A program made the translations under genes and the position numbers. The notes beneath the pieces are model-generated. The model worked only from the letters and a program-made list of their open reading frames with translations, searched no databases and was not told the origin of the DNA. From Cellvibrionales bacterium UBA7375 (lineage in GTDB: Bacteria > Pseudomonadota > Gammaproteobacteria > Pseudomonadales > Porticoccaceae), in the NCBI GenBank assembly GCA_002469845.1, contig DKNZ01000086.1, positions 1 through 11,785 on the forward strand: a stretch of DNA of 11,785 nucleotides, read 5' to 3'. The stretch's first letter is position 1; every line of letters begins with the position of its first letter. Positions 1 through 6,444 of this stretch are shown in pieces.

Positions 1-452
1 GATGGCGCGGTTGCATCACCCGTTTTATTGACAACCACTGCAGATATACCTTCTGATGCAATATCGGCGAAATCATAGGCACGGCTGGTACCACTGTGGG
101 TCGGCATTTGACGACCGTTTAAAGTTACCATGTTATATTCAGGGCCAAATCCACGGACAGTTACTTTACTTCCTTCACCGCGTTCTCTGTTGATAGAAAC
201 ACCCGTTACACGCTGAAGGGCCTCCGCAAGGTTGGTATCGGGGAATTTACCCATATCTTCAGCAGAGATAGCATCTGCAACACCCGCTGTGTCGCGCTTG
301 ATATCCATTGATTTTTTAAGACTAGCACGGATACCACCCTCAACAATTACCTCTTCAATCTCAAGGCCTTCATCCTGAGCAAGTGCAGGCATAGTTGAGC
401 CAACCAAGGCCAGAGCTACACTGCTAGAAAGAACTTTTTTCTTGAATAACAT
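1..452 (-). CDS. TonB-dependent receptor, N-terminal part (cut by window edge)
   Basis: The reading frame opens with ATG at 452-450 and runs off the left edge without a stop, giving 150 codons. Residues 1-25 form a Sec signal peptide (MLFKKKV, then a hydrophobic stretch, cut after PALA). A TonB-box-like segment follows (EIEEVIVEG, about 31-39). The plug domain then begins, with the family signature AEDMGKFPDTNLAEALQRV, GVSINRE and VTVRGFGPEYN, then TLNGRQMP. This signature is typical of the large TonB-dependent receptor subfamily abundant in Gammaproteobacteria and Caulobacter/Xanthomonas-type bacteria, which imports glycans and other bulky substrates across the outer membrane. A Shine-Dalgarno run AGGGGG lies 9 nt before the start. 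The C-terminal barrel, which would carry substrate specificity, is outside the window. Import of beta-1,3-glucan is only suggested by the genes further right, and two unrelated genes stand between. Family assignment is confident; substrate is not. Confidence 0.93.
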   Translation of the reverse strand, partial: MLFKKKVLSSSVALALVGSTMPALAQDEGLEIEEVIVEGGIRASLKKSMDIKRDTAGVADAISAEDMGKFPDTNLAEALQRVTGVSINRERGEGSKVTVRGFGPEYNMVTLNGRQMPTHSGTSRAYDFADIASEGISAVVVNKTGDATAP

Positions 453-729
453 GTTGTTAAACCCCCTAAATTATAACTTTAAACTTCAGACTGAATGGTT
501 GTAGATTTTATGCCAGCCTAGATCAAGCACATAAAGTACAACGTACCGCCACTAAAGACATTGTTTTTGAGACGAAACAGCCAGATATGCGATAACAGGG
601 ACTCACTCTAGGCGCACCTAAAATCACTGCGATAAAAGGTAGTTTTTTTGCGTCAAAATGGGCGCAATTTTGACTGTAAAAATTTGCATTAAAATGAGGT
701 ATTTTGTATGGGTTACACGATTAGTATAT
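453..729. other. Intergenic region upstream of the TonB receptor
   Basis: There is no credible gene in these 277 bases. They must hold the promoter of the leftward TonB receptor and the 3' end of the leftward nuclease transcript. A TATAAT on the minus strand at 475-470 lies too close to the start codon: it would put the transcription start on the Shine-Dalgarno, and no good -35 box is in register. No classical stem-plus-T-run terminator is seen for the nuclease gene. The clearest structure is the inverted repeat at 652-674, listed separately. Confidence 0.5.
652..674. repeat. 8-bp inverted repeat, candidate operator
   Basis: Perfect arms GTCAAAAT (652-659) and ATTTTGAC (667-674) flank a 7-nt centre GGGCGCA. 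The element sits about 200 bp upstream of the TonB receptor start. A T-run precedes it and an A-run follows it on the plus strand, so it is not a standard terminator on either strand. An overlapping alternative pairing, TTGCG (648-652) with CGCAA (663-667), also exists. A regulator-binding site for the receptor gene is the simplest reading, but this is inference. Confidence 0.4.
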
Positions 730-1542
730 TTAGGGAGCAAGTGTAACTGGTGGTTTTACTTCGAATGCTAAGTTTAAATAATGCGCCAAACGGACACCTG
801 CTTGTAGCATACGCTTTTCAGCGATAGGTCTATTTATCAATTGATACTGAACACCTAAATTTATAATTTTCTTGCCTTTATTTTTGTCGCCAAAATCATA
901 GATATTTTCAATTAAGTCTGATGACTCTTTGACCCAACTTTGAAAAGAGGCATCCTGCCATACAGCTCTATCAGATGATGAACTATTATCGATTTTTCTT
1001 GACACTTTGGCAGGGCTCAGATCTGTTTGAGTTAAAAGCCCATCCCAAACCTTATGTAAATTGGTTATACGAGACTGATTTTTCCAAATTACTGGCACCA
1101 TATTACCGCCTTTATCACTGGCTTTTCCTGCATGTAATGGCTGATGAATATCCCCCACCAAATGTATAAAAAACATCAGTGCCTCTCGCCTTTTTTTTAA
1201 TGGATTATCTGTCTTTTTTAACTGCTGGTAAAAATAATTTAGGGCCCATAAAATATCTCCACCGACTATCGTTTTATAACTAGCAAAGTTTTGATTTTTA
1301 TCGATATTCATATAGTGCCAAGACTTACTATGGGACCATTTTGATTGAGATTTAATTGTATCGGCCCAGTTGGCTACATCAGATAAATTGTCATCATTGA
1401 GCAATATATTTACCTGTTTTTTTGCTACATGGGATAAATTTTTTTCGGCAATTATTGCCACAATTTGATGCTCTTTATCCCACCAACCAAATGAGGATAC
1501 TGAAAATAGACTAAAATATATACATAGTATTATTCTGCACAT
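730..1542 (-). CDS. Exported S1/P1-type zinc nuclease
   Basis: This encodes a 270-residue secreted nuclease of the S1/P1 family (PF02265), which cleaves single-stranded DNA and RNA and can remove 3'-phosphomonoesters using three zinc ions. Residues 1-19 form a signal peptide ending SSFG. Cleavage there exposes Trp20, the expected N-terminal zinc ligand of the mature enzyme. The full ligand set can be read by spacing against P1 nuclease: W20, H25, D61 (in NWADTI), H76 (in SWHYMNI), H127, D131 and H137 (in HLVGDIHQPLH), H163 and D167 (in NLHKVWD). GGN at 145-147 is also conserved. Length is normal for bacterial members, so the gene looks intact. An AGG about 12 nt before the ATG is only a weak ribosome site; an upstream ATG at 1546 is out of frame. 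The product should act in the periplasm or outside the cell, releasing nucleotides or phosphate. It is transcribed alone, divergently from the peptidase gene. Confidence 0.93.
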   Translation of the reverse strand: MCRIILCIYFSLFSVSSFGWWDKEHQIVAIIAEKNLSHVAKKQVNILLNDDNLSDVANWADTIKSQSKWSHSKSWHYMNIDKNQNFASYKTIVGGDILWALNYFYQQLKKTDNPLKKRREALMFFIHLVGDIHQPLHAGKASDKGGNMVPVIWKNQSRITNLHKVWDGLLTQTDLSPAKVSRKIDNSSSSDRAVWQDASFQSWVKESSDLIENIYDFGDKNKGKKIINLGVQYQLINRPIAEKRMLQAGVRLAHYLNLAFEVKPPVTLAP

Positions 1543-1640
1543 TTCATTGTGACCTACAGATTAGACTTTCAAATTCTACAAAGAATATAGCGTTGGTGGC
1601 AAATATGCTCTGAAAAGAGCCAATAGTTTAATATGTCTTA

Positions 1641-1668
1641 TTGACAGGTTTTCATAACATGATAATTT
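1641..1668 (+). promoter_or_regulatory. Possible sigma-70 promoter of the peptidase gene
   Basis: A consensus -35 hexamer TTGACA lies at 1641-1646. The -10 is uncertain. TAATTT at 1663-1668 gives a 16-nt spacer but matches poorly. GATAAT at 1661-1666 matches well but leaves only 14 nt. Transcription would begin about 55 nt before the start codon at 1731. Just downstream is the near-palindrome around TGATCA (1669-1681), which could bind a regulator. This is a weak, sequence-only prediction. Confidence 0.3.
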
Positions 1669-1730
1669 GCTGATCATTAGCGTGTTATTTTAAAATATTG
1701 TCTTAAATTAAAGTTTTATACAGGAAAAAA

Positions 1731-3626
1731 ATGAGCATAAGAAAAAGTTTTTTCGCGATAATTATAACTGGCTATTTTTTAACTGCATGCAGCAATAATG
1801 CTATTAAACAAGAACCTGAAGCCACCATTAATAGTGATGTTGAAGAAAAATACCAGTGGGATTTAAGTGACCTATATGCTGATCTGAAGGCATGGGAAGC
1901 TGCTCGATTAAAGGTTGCCAGTGAAATCCAGCAACTGTCAAAACTCCAAGGTAGTCTGGGTAAAGATGCCCAATCTTTACTCTATGTATCAGACCAAATT
2001 TCTGGCGTTTATAAAGAAGCTGTTAGAGTCTATATTTATGCCAACTTAAGTGCAGATATTGATACCCGCGATGCAGAAAATGAAGAGCGAAGTCAATTAG
2101 CTAGAAATTTGTTTACCGATTTAGGTGCTTCTACTAGCTGGTATAGCCCTGAATTACTAGCGCTTGGCGAAGAAAAAATTAACCAATTTATTGCCGAGGA
2201 ACCTACGTTAGATAAGCACAGTTTTAATGCTGCAGATACATTGCGTCGAGCACCCCATACTCTGGATAAAGACATTGAAACCCTGCTGGCCAAGACAGGT
2301 CAATTAACCAGCGGCCCTAATTCTATTTACTCGGTTTTAGCCAACGCCAATCTTCCTTGGCCTGAAGTTATATTGTCTGACGGCCGTAAAATAAGACTAA
2401 GTCAAGCTGGGTACTCTGCCGCAAGACAAGCCCCCAATCGTGAAGATAGAAAAATGGTATTTGATAGTTTTTGGTCGGTATGGCAAGACTACGAGGCTAC
2501 CCTAGGCGCCATTATGAATTCACAGGTTCAAGGGTTAGTTTTTAAGACCGAGGCACGCAATTATAAGAGCTCAATGGGACGCGCATTATTTGATGACAAT
2601 ATGCCGCCTGAGGTTTACCGCACCTTAGTTACAGAGGTTAATCAAGCACTTCCAACATTGCATCGGTATTTTAAGCTACGCAAGAGAATGCTTGGCATTG
2701 AGGATGAGATGCGCTACTTCGATATTTATCCTCCCTTAGTTATCCTAGATAAAACCTTTAGCATTGAAGATTCAATTGCAATTACTCGACGCGCACTAGA
2801 ACCCCTTGGTGAAGAATATATGGCTGCATATGATATGGGGGTAAAGGGCCGCTGGATGCATGTTTTCCCCTCTCCTGGAAAGCGTTCAGGTGCCTATATG
2901 TCAGGGGGCGCCTATGACGTTCATCCCTATATACTGCTTAATCACAATAATAATTTTGAAAGCGCCTCTACCTTTGCCCATGAATACGGACATGCGGTTC
3001 ACTCAGTGCTATCCAATGCAGTTCAACCTTGGGAGACGGCTGGGTACTCTACATTTATTGCTGAAACTGCCTCTATTATGAATGAAATGCTACTACAAGA
3101 TATGGTTATAGAAGAAGCATCTTCGGACGAAGAAAAACTATTTTATTTAGGTATTGGCTTAGAGGCTTTAAGAGGGACTTTTTTCAGGCAAACCATGTTT
3201 GCTGAATTTGAATTAAAGATTAATGAAGAAGTTGAATCAGGAAATGTACTTACCGGCTCCAAGTTAACCACTATATATTTACAATTACTGAAGCGTTATC
3301 ACGGTCATGATCAAGGCGTGGTCAATATAGATGATTTATATGGTATTGAGTGGGCCTATATTCCCCATTTTTACTATGATTTTTATGTTTTTCAATATGC
3401 TACCTCGATCGCGGCAGCCAGTGATCTTGCGCAAAAAATCAGGAGTGGCGATCAACAAGCACAAAATGATTTTATTACTTTATTAAAGGCTGGGGGCTCG
3501 GATTATCCCTATGATCTTATGAAAAATGCCGGTATTGATATGGCAACAGCGGCACCTTACAAAGCTCTGATTAAGAGAATGAACAACATCATGGATGAAA
3601 TGGAAATTATTTTGAATAACCGCTAG
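1731..3626 (+). CDS. M3B oligoendopeptidase F-type metallopeptidase, lipoprotein
   Basis: This encodes a 631-residue zinc metallopeptidase of family M3B (oligoendopeptidase F group), which hydrolyses peptides of modest length. The zinc motif HEYGH is at 417-421, followed by AVH. The third ligand is expected to be E445 in FIAETASIMNE, by spacing against thimet oligopeptidase. The C-terminal segment WAYIPHFYYDFYVFQYATS (about 543-561) is the conserved family block near the active site. An N-terminal helical domain occupies roughly 40-200. The N-terminus is a clear lipoprotein signal: SIRKS, a hydrophobic stretch, then the lipobox LTAC with Cys20. Ser at +2 predicts outer-membrane sorting under the E. 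coli rule. Most PepF enzymes are cytosolic, so this copy is an exported form acting on periplasmic peptides. An AGGA (1722-1725) precedes the ATG well. It converges on the GH17 gene with only 29 bp between them. Function family is secure; natural substrate unknown. Confidence 0.93.
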   Translation: MSIRKSFFAIIITGYFLTACSNNAIKQEPEATINSDVEEKYQWDLSDLYADLKAWEAARLKVASEIQQLSKLQGSLGKDAQSLLYVSDQISGVYKEAVRVYIYANLSADIDTRDAENEERSQLARNLFTDLGASTSWYSPELLALGEEKINQFIAEEPTLDKHSFNAADTLRRAPHTLDKDIETLLAKTGQLTSGPNSIYSVLANANLPWPEVILSDGRKIRLSQAGYSAARQAPNREDRKMVFDSFWSVWQDYEATLGAIMNSQVQGLVFKTEARNYKSSMGRALFDDNMPPEVYRTLVTEVNQALPTLHRYFKLRKRMLGIEDEMRYFDIYPPLVILDKTFSIEDSIAITRRALEPLGEEYMAAYDMGVKGRWMHVFPSPGKRSGAYMSGGAYDVHPYILLNHNNNFESASTFAHEYGHAVHSVLSNAVQPWETAGYSTFIAETASIMNEMLLQDMVIEEASSDEEKLFYLGIGLEALRGTFFRQTMFAEFELKINEEVESGNVLTGSKLTTIYLQLLKRYHGHDQGVVNIDDLYGIEWAYIPHFYYDFYVFQYATSIAAASDLAQKIRSGDQQAQNDFITLLKAGGSDYPYDLMKNAGIDMATAAPYKALIKRMNNIMDEMEIILNNR

Positions 3627-3655
3627 CCATAAATTTCATTTTTCATAGCATACTT

Positions 3656-4945
3656 TTAATCTGCTGAATTAGTGCCGTTATTAAGGGGCGGTAATTCAGC
3701 ATCCTTTAATAGAGCATGCCAATCACCATCATAACTTTTACCCAATGATTTTCCCCCTCGACTTAGCCCTTGAAATGCCTGCTGATCAATCAGATCCCAA
3801 AGGGGAAATTTAACCTTGTTGTCTAGGCCAATTAAACCAAAATGATTTTCCGATCCATTAACATCATTGGGGTCTTTCCACTGCTCATCAAAAGCCTCGA
3901 AATAAAAGACTGACATACCTGACTCTTTTTCCCAATCGCGCATATGCTGATAGTACAACCCCAGTTTTAGCTCATCAGCTGCTTTAGAACCTGATGCGCC
4001 ATAGAGCGATGCTGCAACTGAGGACCATCCAGTTTCACCAATATGTATCGGCTTTTCCAGCCCTAGGCTTTGCACATAGTCTGCTACACCCTGATATTGG
4101 GAAATAGCATACTGTTTTGCACGCAACATGGTAGCCTCAATCTGTTCAACTTCTGATAAATCTTGCTCGCCTTCTAAAACCCCCCAATAGTTGGGATTAT
4201 AATGCGAGTCATGAAATGGATAGGTATGTACTGAAAGAAAATCCACCGCTTTAATTAGCGCTTCTAAATCTGCTATATGATAATTCTTATGGCCTCCACC
4301 CCAGGATTCATAATTATCTGAACTAGTGATCCACACATCATTGGATAGTTGACCATTCTTTTTCAGATCCTGTAGATAATTCACCCATCTCAGAATGGTT
4401 TTTGGATAAACAAAATATTTGGTAGCCCAATGCACCATCGCTTCGTTACCCACGGCAATCACTTTAACAATATCTGGATATTGATTAGCCAGTGTCACCG
4501 CCATTTCAATTTCAGCACGATTGTTTTCTTCACTTTCTTCTTCGTGAACAGGCGGAATGTCTGTCCAGGCATTTTTACAATCAATCCATGCACCTATCAT
4601 CACATACATTTCAAAATCAGCGTCTGCCTGCTTTAATTGCTTTATTGCCTCAAGAATTCGTTCTGCTTGGGGGAATTGAGAGGCATTATAGGTACGAAGA
4701 ATTCGCACACCCATGGCAAAGAGTATTTGCATATCTTCTTTTAAATCTTCAACAGTCGGCACATCATCGCGAGTTTTTTCACGATAGCCACCATAGGATA
4801 TCGCTGGATAGTTGGGGTTACCTAGTATCTCTTTTGCCGTAGGCCCATTAAGGTGGTCCTTATATTGATCTTCAGATGTTTTGTCGCAGCCAATAAGACC
4901 AGACAACAATAGTGTTAGAACAACATACCTAGAATAAAATTTCAC
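3656..4945 (-). CDS. GH17-type beta-1,3-glucan hydrolase/transglycosylase lipoprotein
   Basis: This encodes a 429-residue protein resembling glycoside hydrolase family 17, a clan GH-A TIM barrel whose bacterial members act on beta-1,3-glucan such as laminarin, as endo- or exo-hydrolases or as transglucosidases. Features in order: lipoprotein signal with lipobox LIGC (Cys20); ISYGGYRE (49-56); VRILRTYNASQ (80-90); acid/base E168 in AVGNEAM; SVHTYPF (238-244); nucleophile E304 in HIGETGWSS; FYFEAFDEQWK (347-357); and a short polar tail. The residue after the lipid Cys is Asp21, the classic inner-membrane retention signal in E. coli, so the enzyme may face the periplasm from the inner membrane. 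The start is GTG (4945-4943), supported by AAAGG 8 nt upstream; the signal peptide begins right there. It diverges from the GH-A/symporter pair, with which it probably shares control. Hydrolysis versus transglycosylation cannot be decided from sequence. Confidence 0.88.
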   Translation of the reverse strand: MKFYSRYVVLTLLLSGLIGCDKTSEDQYKDHLNGPTAKEILGNPNYPAISYGGYREKTRDDVPTVEDLKEDMQILFAMGVRILRTYNASQFPQAERILEAIKQLKQADADFEMYVMIGAWIDCKNAWTDIPPVHEEESEENNRAEIEMAVTLANQYPDIVKVIAVGNEAMVHWATKYFVYPKTILRWVNYLQDLKKNGQLSNDVWITSSDNYESWGGGHKNYHIADLEALIKAVDFLSVHTYPFHDSHYNPNYWGVLEGEQDLSEVEQIEATMLRAKQYAISQYQGVADYVQSLGLEKPIHIGETGWSSVAASLYGASGSKAADELKLGLYYQHMRDWEKESGMSVFYFEAFDEQWKDPNDVNGSENHFGLIGLDNKVKFPLWDLIDQQAFQGLSRGGKSLGKSYDGDWHALLKDAELPPLNNGTNSAD

Positions 4946-5023
4946 TCAATTAACCTTTAACTGTTTTTGTATAGAAAAAACGGCAATTATATTACTCATT
5001 GATCATTTTTTTCTAGTGGCAAT

Positions 5024-5057
5024 AGCGCTTGTTTTGTCTGTCCCTCAAAACTAGAAT
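5024..5057 (+). promoter_or_regulatory. Candidate promoter with overlapping AGCGCT dyad
   Basis: TTGTTT (5029-5034) and TAGAAT (5052-5057) form a -35/-10 pair with a 17-nt spacer, placing the transcription start about 25 nt before the ATG at 5090. The palindrome AGCGCT (5024-5029), inside CAATAGCGCTTGTT, abuts the -35. LacI-type repressors of sugar genes often bind sites with a central CG of this kind. A GTTTTG/CAAAAC inverted repeat (5031-5036 and 5046-5051) lies within the spacer. The 144-bp region 4946-5089 also has to hold the leftward promoter of the GH17 gene, so a regulator bound here could control both directions. Prediction only. Confidence 0.35.
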
Positions 5058-5089
5058 GAAACACATTATTTTTAGCCAAGGCACCACCC

Positions 5090-6319
5090 ATGAAACCTTC
5101 TAAGGTTGAGCTCCACTTCAGCGATAGTAAATTCCAACTTAGGGTTGATAATAAACCTTTTTATATTAATGGTGCTGGGGTTGATTTTGGCAGCATTAAA
5201 AGTCTTGCAGATTTTGGTGGTAATGCTTTTCGCACATGGCGGGTCAATAATGGTGAAAAAAGCGGACTCGAAATTCTTGATGAAGCCCATCAAAATGGCT
5301 TAATGGTTTGTATGGGGTTAGAGATAGAGCGAGAGCGACATGGCTTTGACTACGATAACCAGCAGGCTGTAGCTGAGCAAATGGAATCTATTAAGCAAGA
5401 TATTCTTGCCCTTAAGGATCATCCCGCACTGTTAATTTGGGGTATTGGCAATGAACTAAATCTACGCTCCAAAAACCCCGAAGTATGGAGCGCGATAAAT
5501 GATCTATCGAAAATGATCCACAATATAGACCCTAACCACCCCACTACTACCATGCTGGCTGGCGCTGAGCCCGAGGTTATAAGTCTTGTGGCCGAAAAAT
5601 GTCCCGATTTAGATTTACTGTCTTTCCAAATTTATGGTGCCATCGATAAACTACCTCGCTTTGTGCAAGAAAGTAAATATCAGGGTGCTTATATGATTAC
5701 TGAATGGGGCGCCACAGGGCACTGGGAATGTGAAAGCACAAGCTGGGATAGGCCTATCGAGGCAAATAGTACAGAAAAAGCCAGTGATTACCACTCTAGA
5801 TTTTTAAATTACATTGCTGCTGATGCTAAACAATGTATTGGTTCATTTGTGTTTTTATGGGGACAAAAACAAGAGAGAACACCTACTTGGTATGGACTAT
5901 TTTTAGATAATAATAAATGTACCGAGGCGGCCCAAGTAATGCAGTACCTTTGGACTGGAAAATGGGCTGAACACAGAGTTCCTCAAATTGGTAAATTAAA
6001 AGTAAACGGTATGCTTGCCGAAGAGAGTATCAGCTTGCAACAAGGCCATATTTATAGCGCAACAATAGATATCAAATACTCGGGAAAAAGCCTAAGTTAT
6101 CGCTGGGAATTGATGAAAGAAGTGGATCGCGAATTACAAAGTGATGGTGGTGACTTTGAGCCAACACCAGAAATTGTATGGCAACAATCGGACTCACATA
6201 CATCATCAAAAATAGAGTTTTCACCCCAAAAAAGCGGTGAATTCAGGCTTTTTGTTTATGTGGATGACTGCCATGGTGGTTCTGCTACCGCAAATATCCC
6301 TATATTGATCGAATCATAG
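5090..6319 (+). CDS. Clan GH-A (GH2-TIM-like) glycosidase with C-terminal Ig-like domain, no signal peptide
   Basis: This encodes a 409-residue retaining glycosidase or transglycosidase of clan GH-A, closest by eye to the GH2 TIM-barrel module (PF02836) without the usual N-terminal GH2 beta domains. The barrel spans about 15-295. The acid/base is E122 in LIWGIGNELN and the nucleophile E205 in MITEWGATGHWE; FYINGAGVDF (24-33), NAFRTWR (45-51) and FVFLWGQKQERTPTWYG (253-269) are other barrel landmarks. Residues about 297-409 form a beta-rich Ig-like/PKD-like domain ending RLFVYVDDCHGG and TANIPILI. There is no signal peptide. An in-frame TGA at 5057-5059 with no intervening ATG rules out a longer ATG-started form, and AAGG (5078-5081) fits the ATG. 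The product is therefore probably cytoplasmic. It is followed 125 bp later by the symporter gene on the same strand, and its neighbours suggest beta-1,3-gluco-oligosaccharides as substrate. The CAZy family is unassigned here; a GH158-like identity is possible because that family also pairs a barrel with an Ig-like domain. Confidence 0.8.
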   Translation: MKPSKVELHFSDSKFQLRVDNKPFYINGAGVDFGSIKSLADFGGNAFRTWRVNNGEKSGLEILDEAHQNGLMVCMGLEIERERHGFDYDNQQAVAEQMESIKQDILALKDHPALLIWGIGNELNLRSKNPEVWSAINDLSKMIHNIDPNHPTTTMLAGAEPEVISLVAEKCPDLDLLSFQIYGAIDKLPRFVQESKYQGAYMITEWGATGHWECESTSWDRPIEANSTEKASDYHSRFLNYIAADAKQCIGSFVFLWGQKQERTPTWYGLFLDNNKCTEAAQVMQYLWTGKWAEHRVPQIGKLKVNGMLAEESISLQQGHIYSATIDIKYSGKSLSYRWELMKEVDRELQSDGGDFEPTPEIVWQQSDSHTSSKIEFSPQKSGEFRLFVYVDDCHGGSATANIPILIES

Positions 6320-6392
6320 GTTATTACTTCTGAGAGCTCACTTATACTTAAACGATTAATAGAAAAAAGATGTTAGACTCTGCCTAAAGCAA

Positions 6393-6413
6393 AAGTGCGA
6401 ACCACAAGCACTT
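6393..6413. repeat. Short inverted repeat before the symporter gene
   Basis: AAGTGC (6393-6398) and GCACTT (6408-6413) are perfect 6-bp arms around a 9-nt loop, about 30 bp before the symporter start. There is no T-run after it, so it is not a standard terminator. It may be a weak mRNA hairpin or operator in the 125-bp spacer 6320-6444. No convincing separate promoter was seen there, so co-transcription of the two plus-strand genes is plausible. Confidence 0.3.
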
Positions 6414-6444
6414 AAAATTAAATTAGTACTAAAAGATCGGGATT

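Noticed and set aside
470..475. Perfect TATAAT on the minus strand before the TonB receptor
   Set aside because: It has the same geometry problem: the transcription start would fall on the ribosome-binding site, and the -35 region is poor.
712..747. Inverted repeat GTTACAC (712-718) and GTGTAAC (741-747) at the nuclease gene end, considered as a terminator
   Set aside because: The arms are 22 nt apart, the right arm lies inside the coding sequence, and no T-run follows on the minus strand. It is as likely to be chance.
975..1169. 64-codon plus-strand open frame
   Set aside because: It is antisense to the nuclease gene, across the segment coding for its zinc-ligand motifs, and has no independent support.
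4492..4842. 116-codon plus-strand open frame
   Set aside because: It lies wholly antisense to the GH17 gene, which has intact catalytic motifs. The translation is rich in His, Phe and Leu and resembles no family.
1669..5005. Shared TGATCATT 8-mer upstream of the peptidase (1671-1678) and in the GH17/GH-A divergent region (5000-5007), considered as a common operator
   Set aside because: It is short, built on a 6-bp palindrome that also appears inside coding sequence, and its flanks do not match between the two sites.
5072..5293. Minus-strand open frame over the start of the GH-A gene
   Set aside because: It overlaps a gene with clear glycosidase motifs, has no recognisable domain and would intrude on the promoter region.
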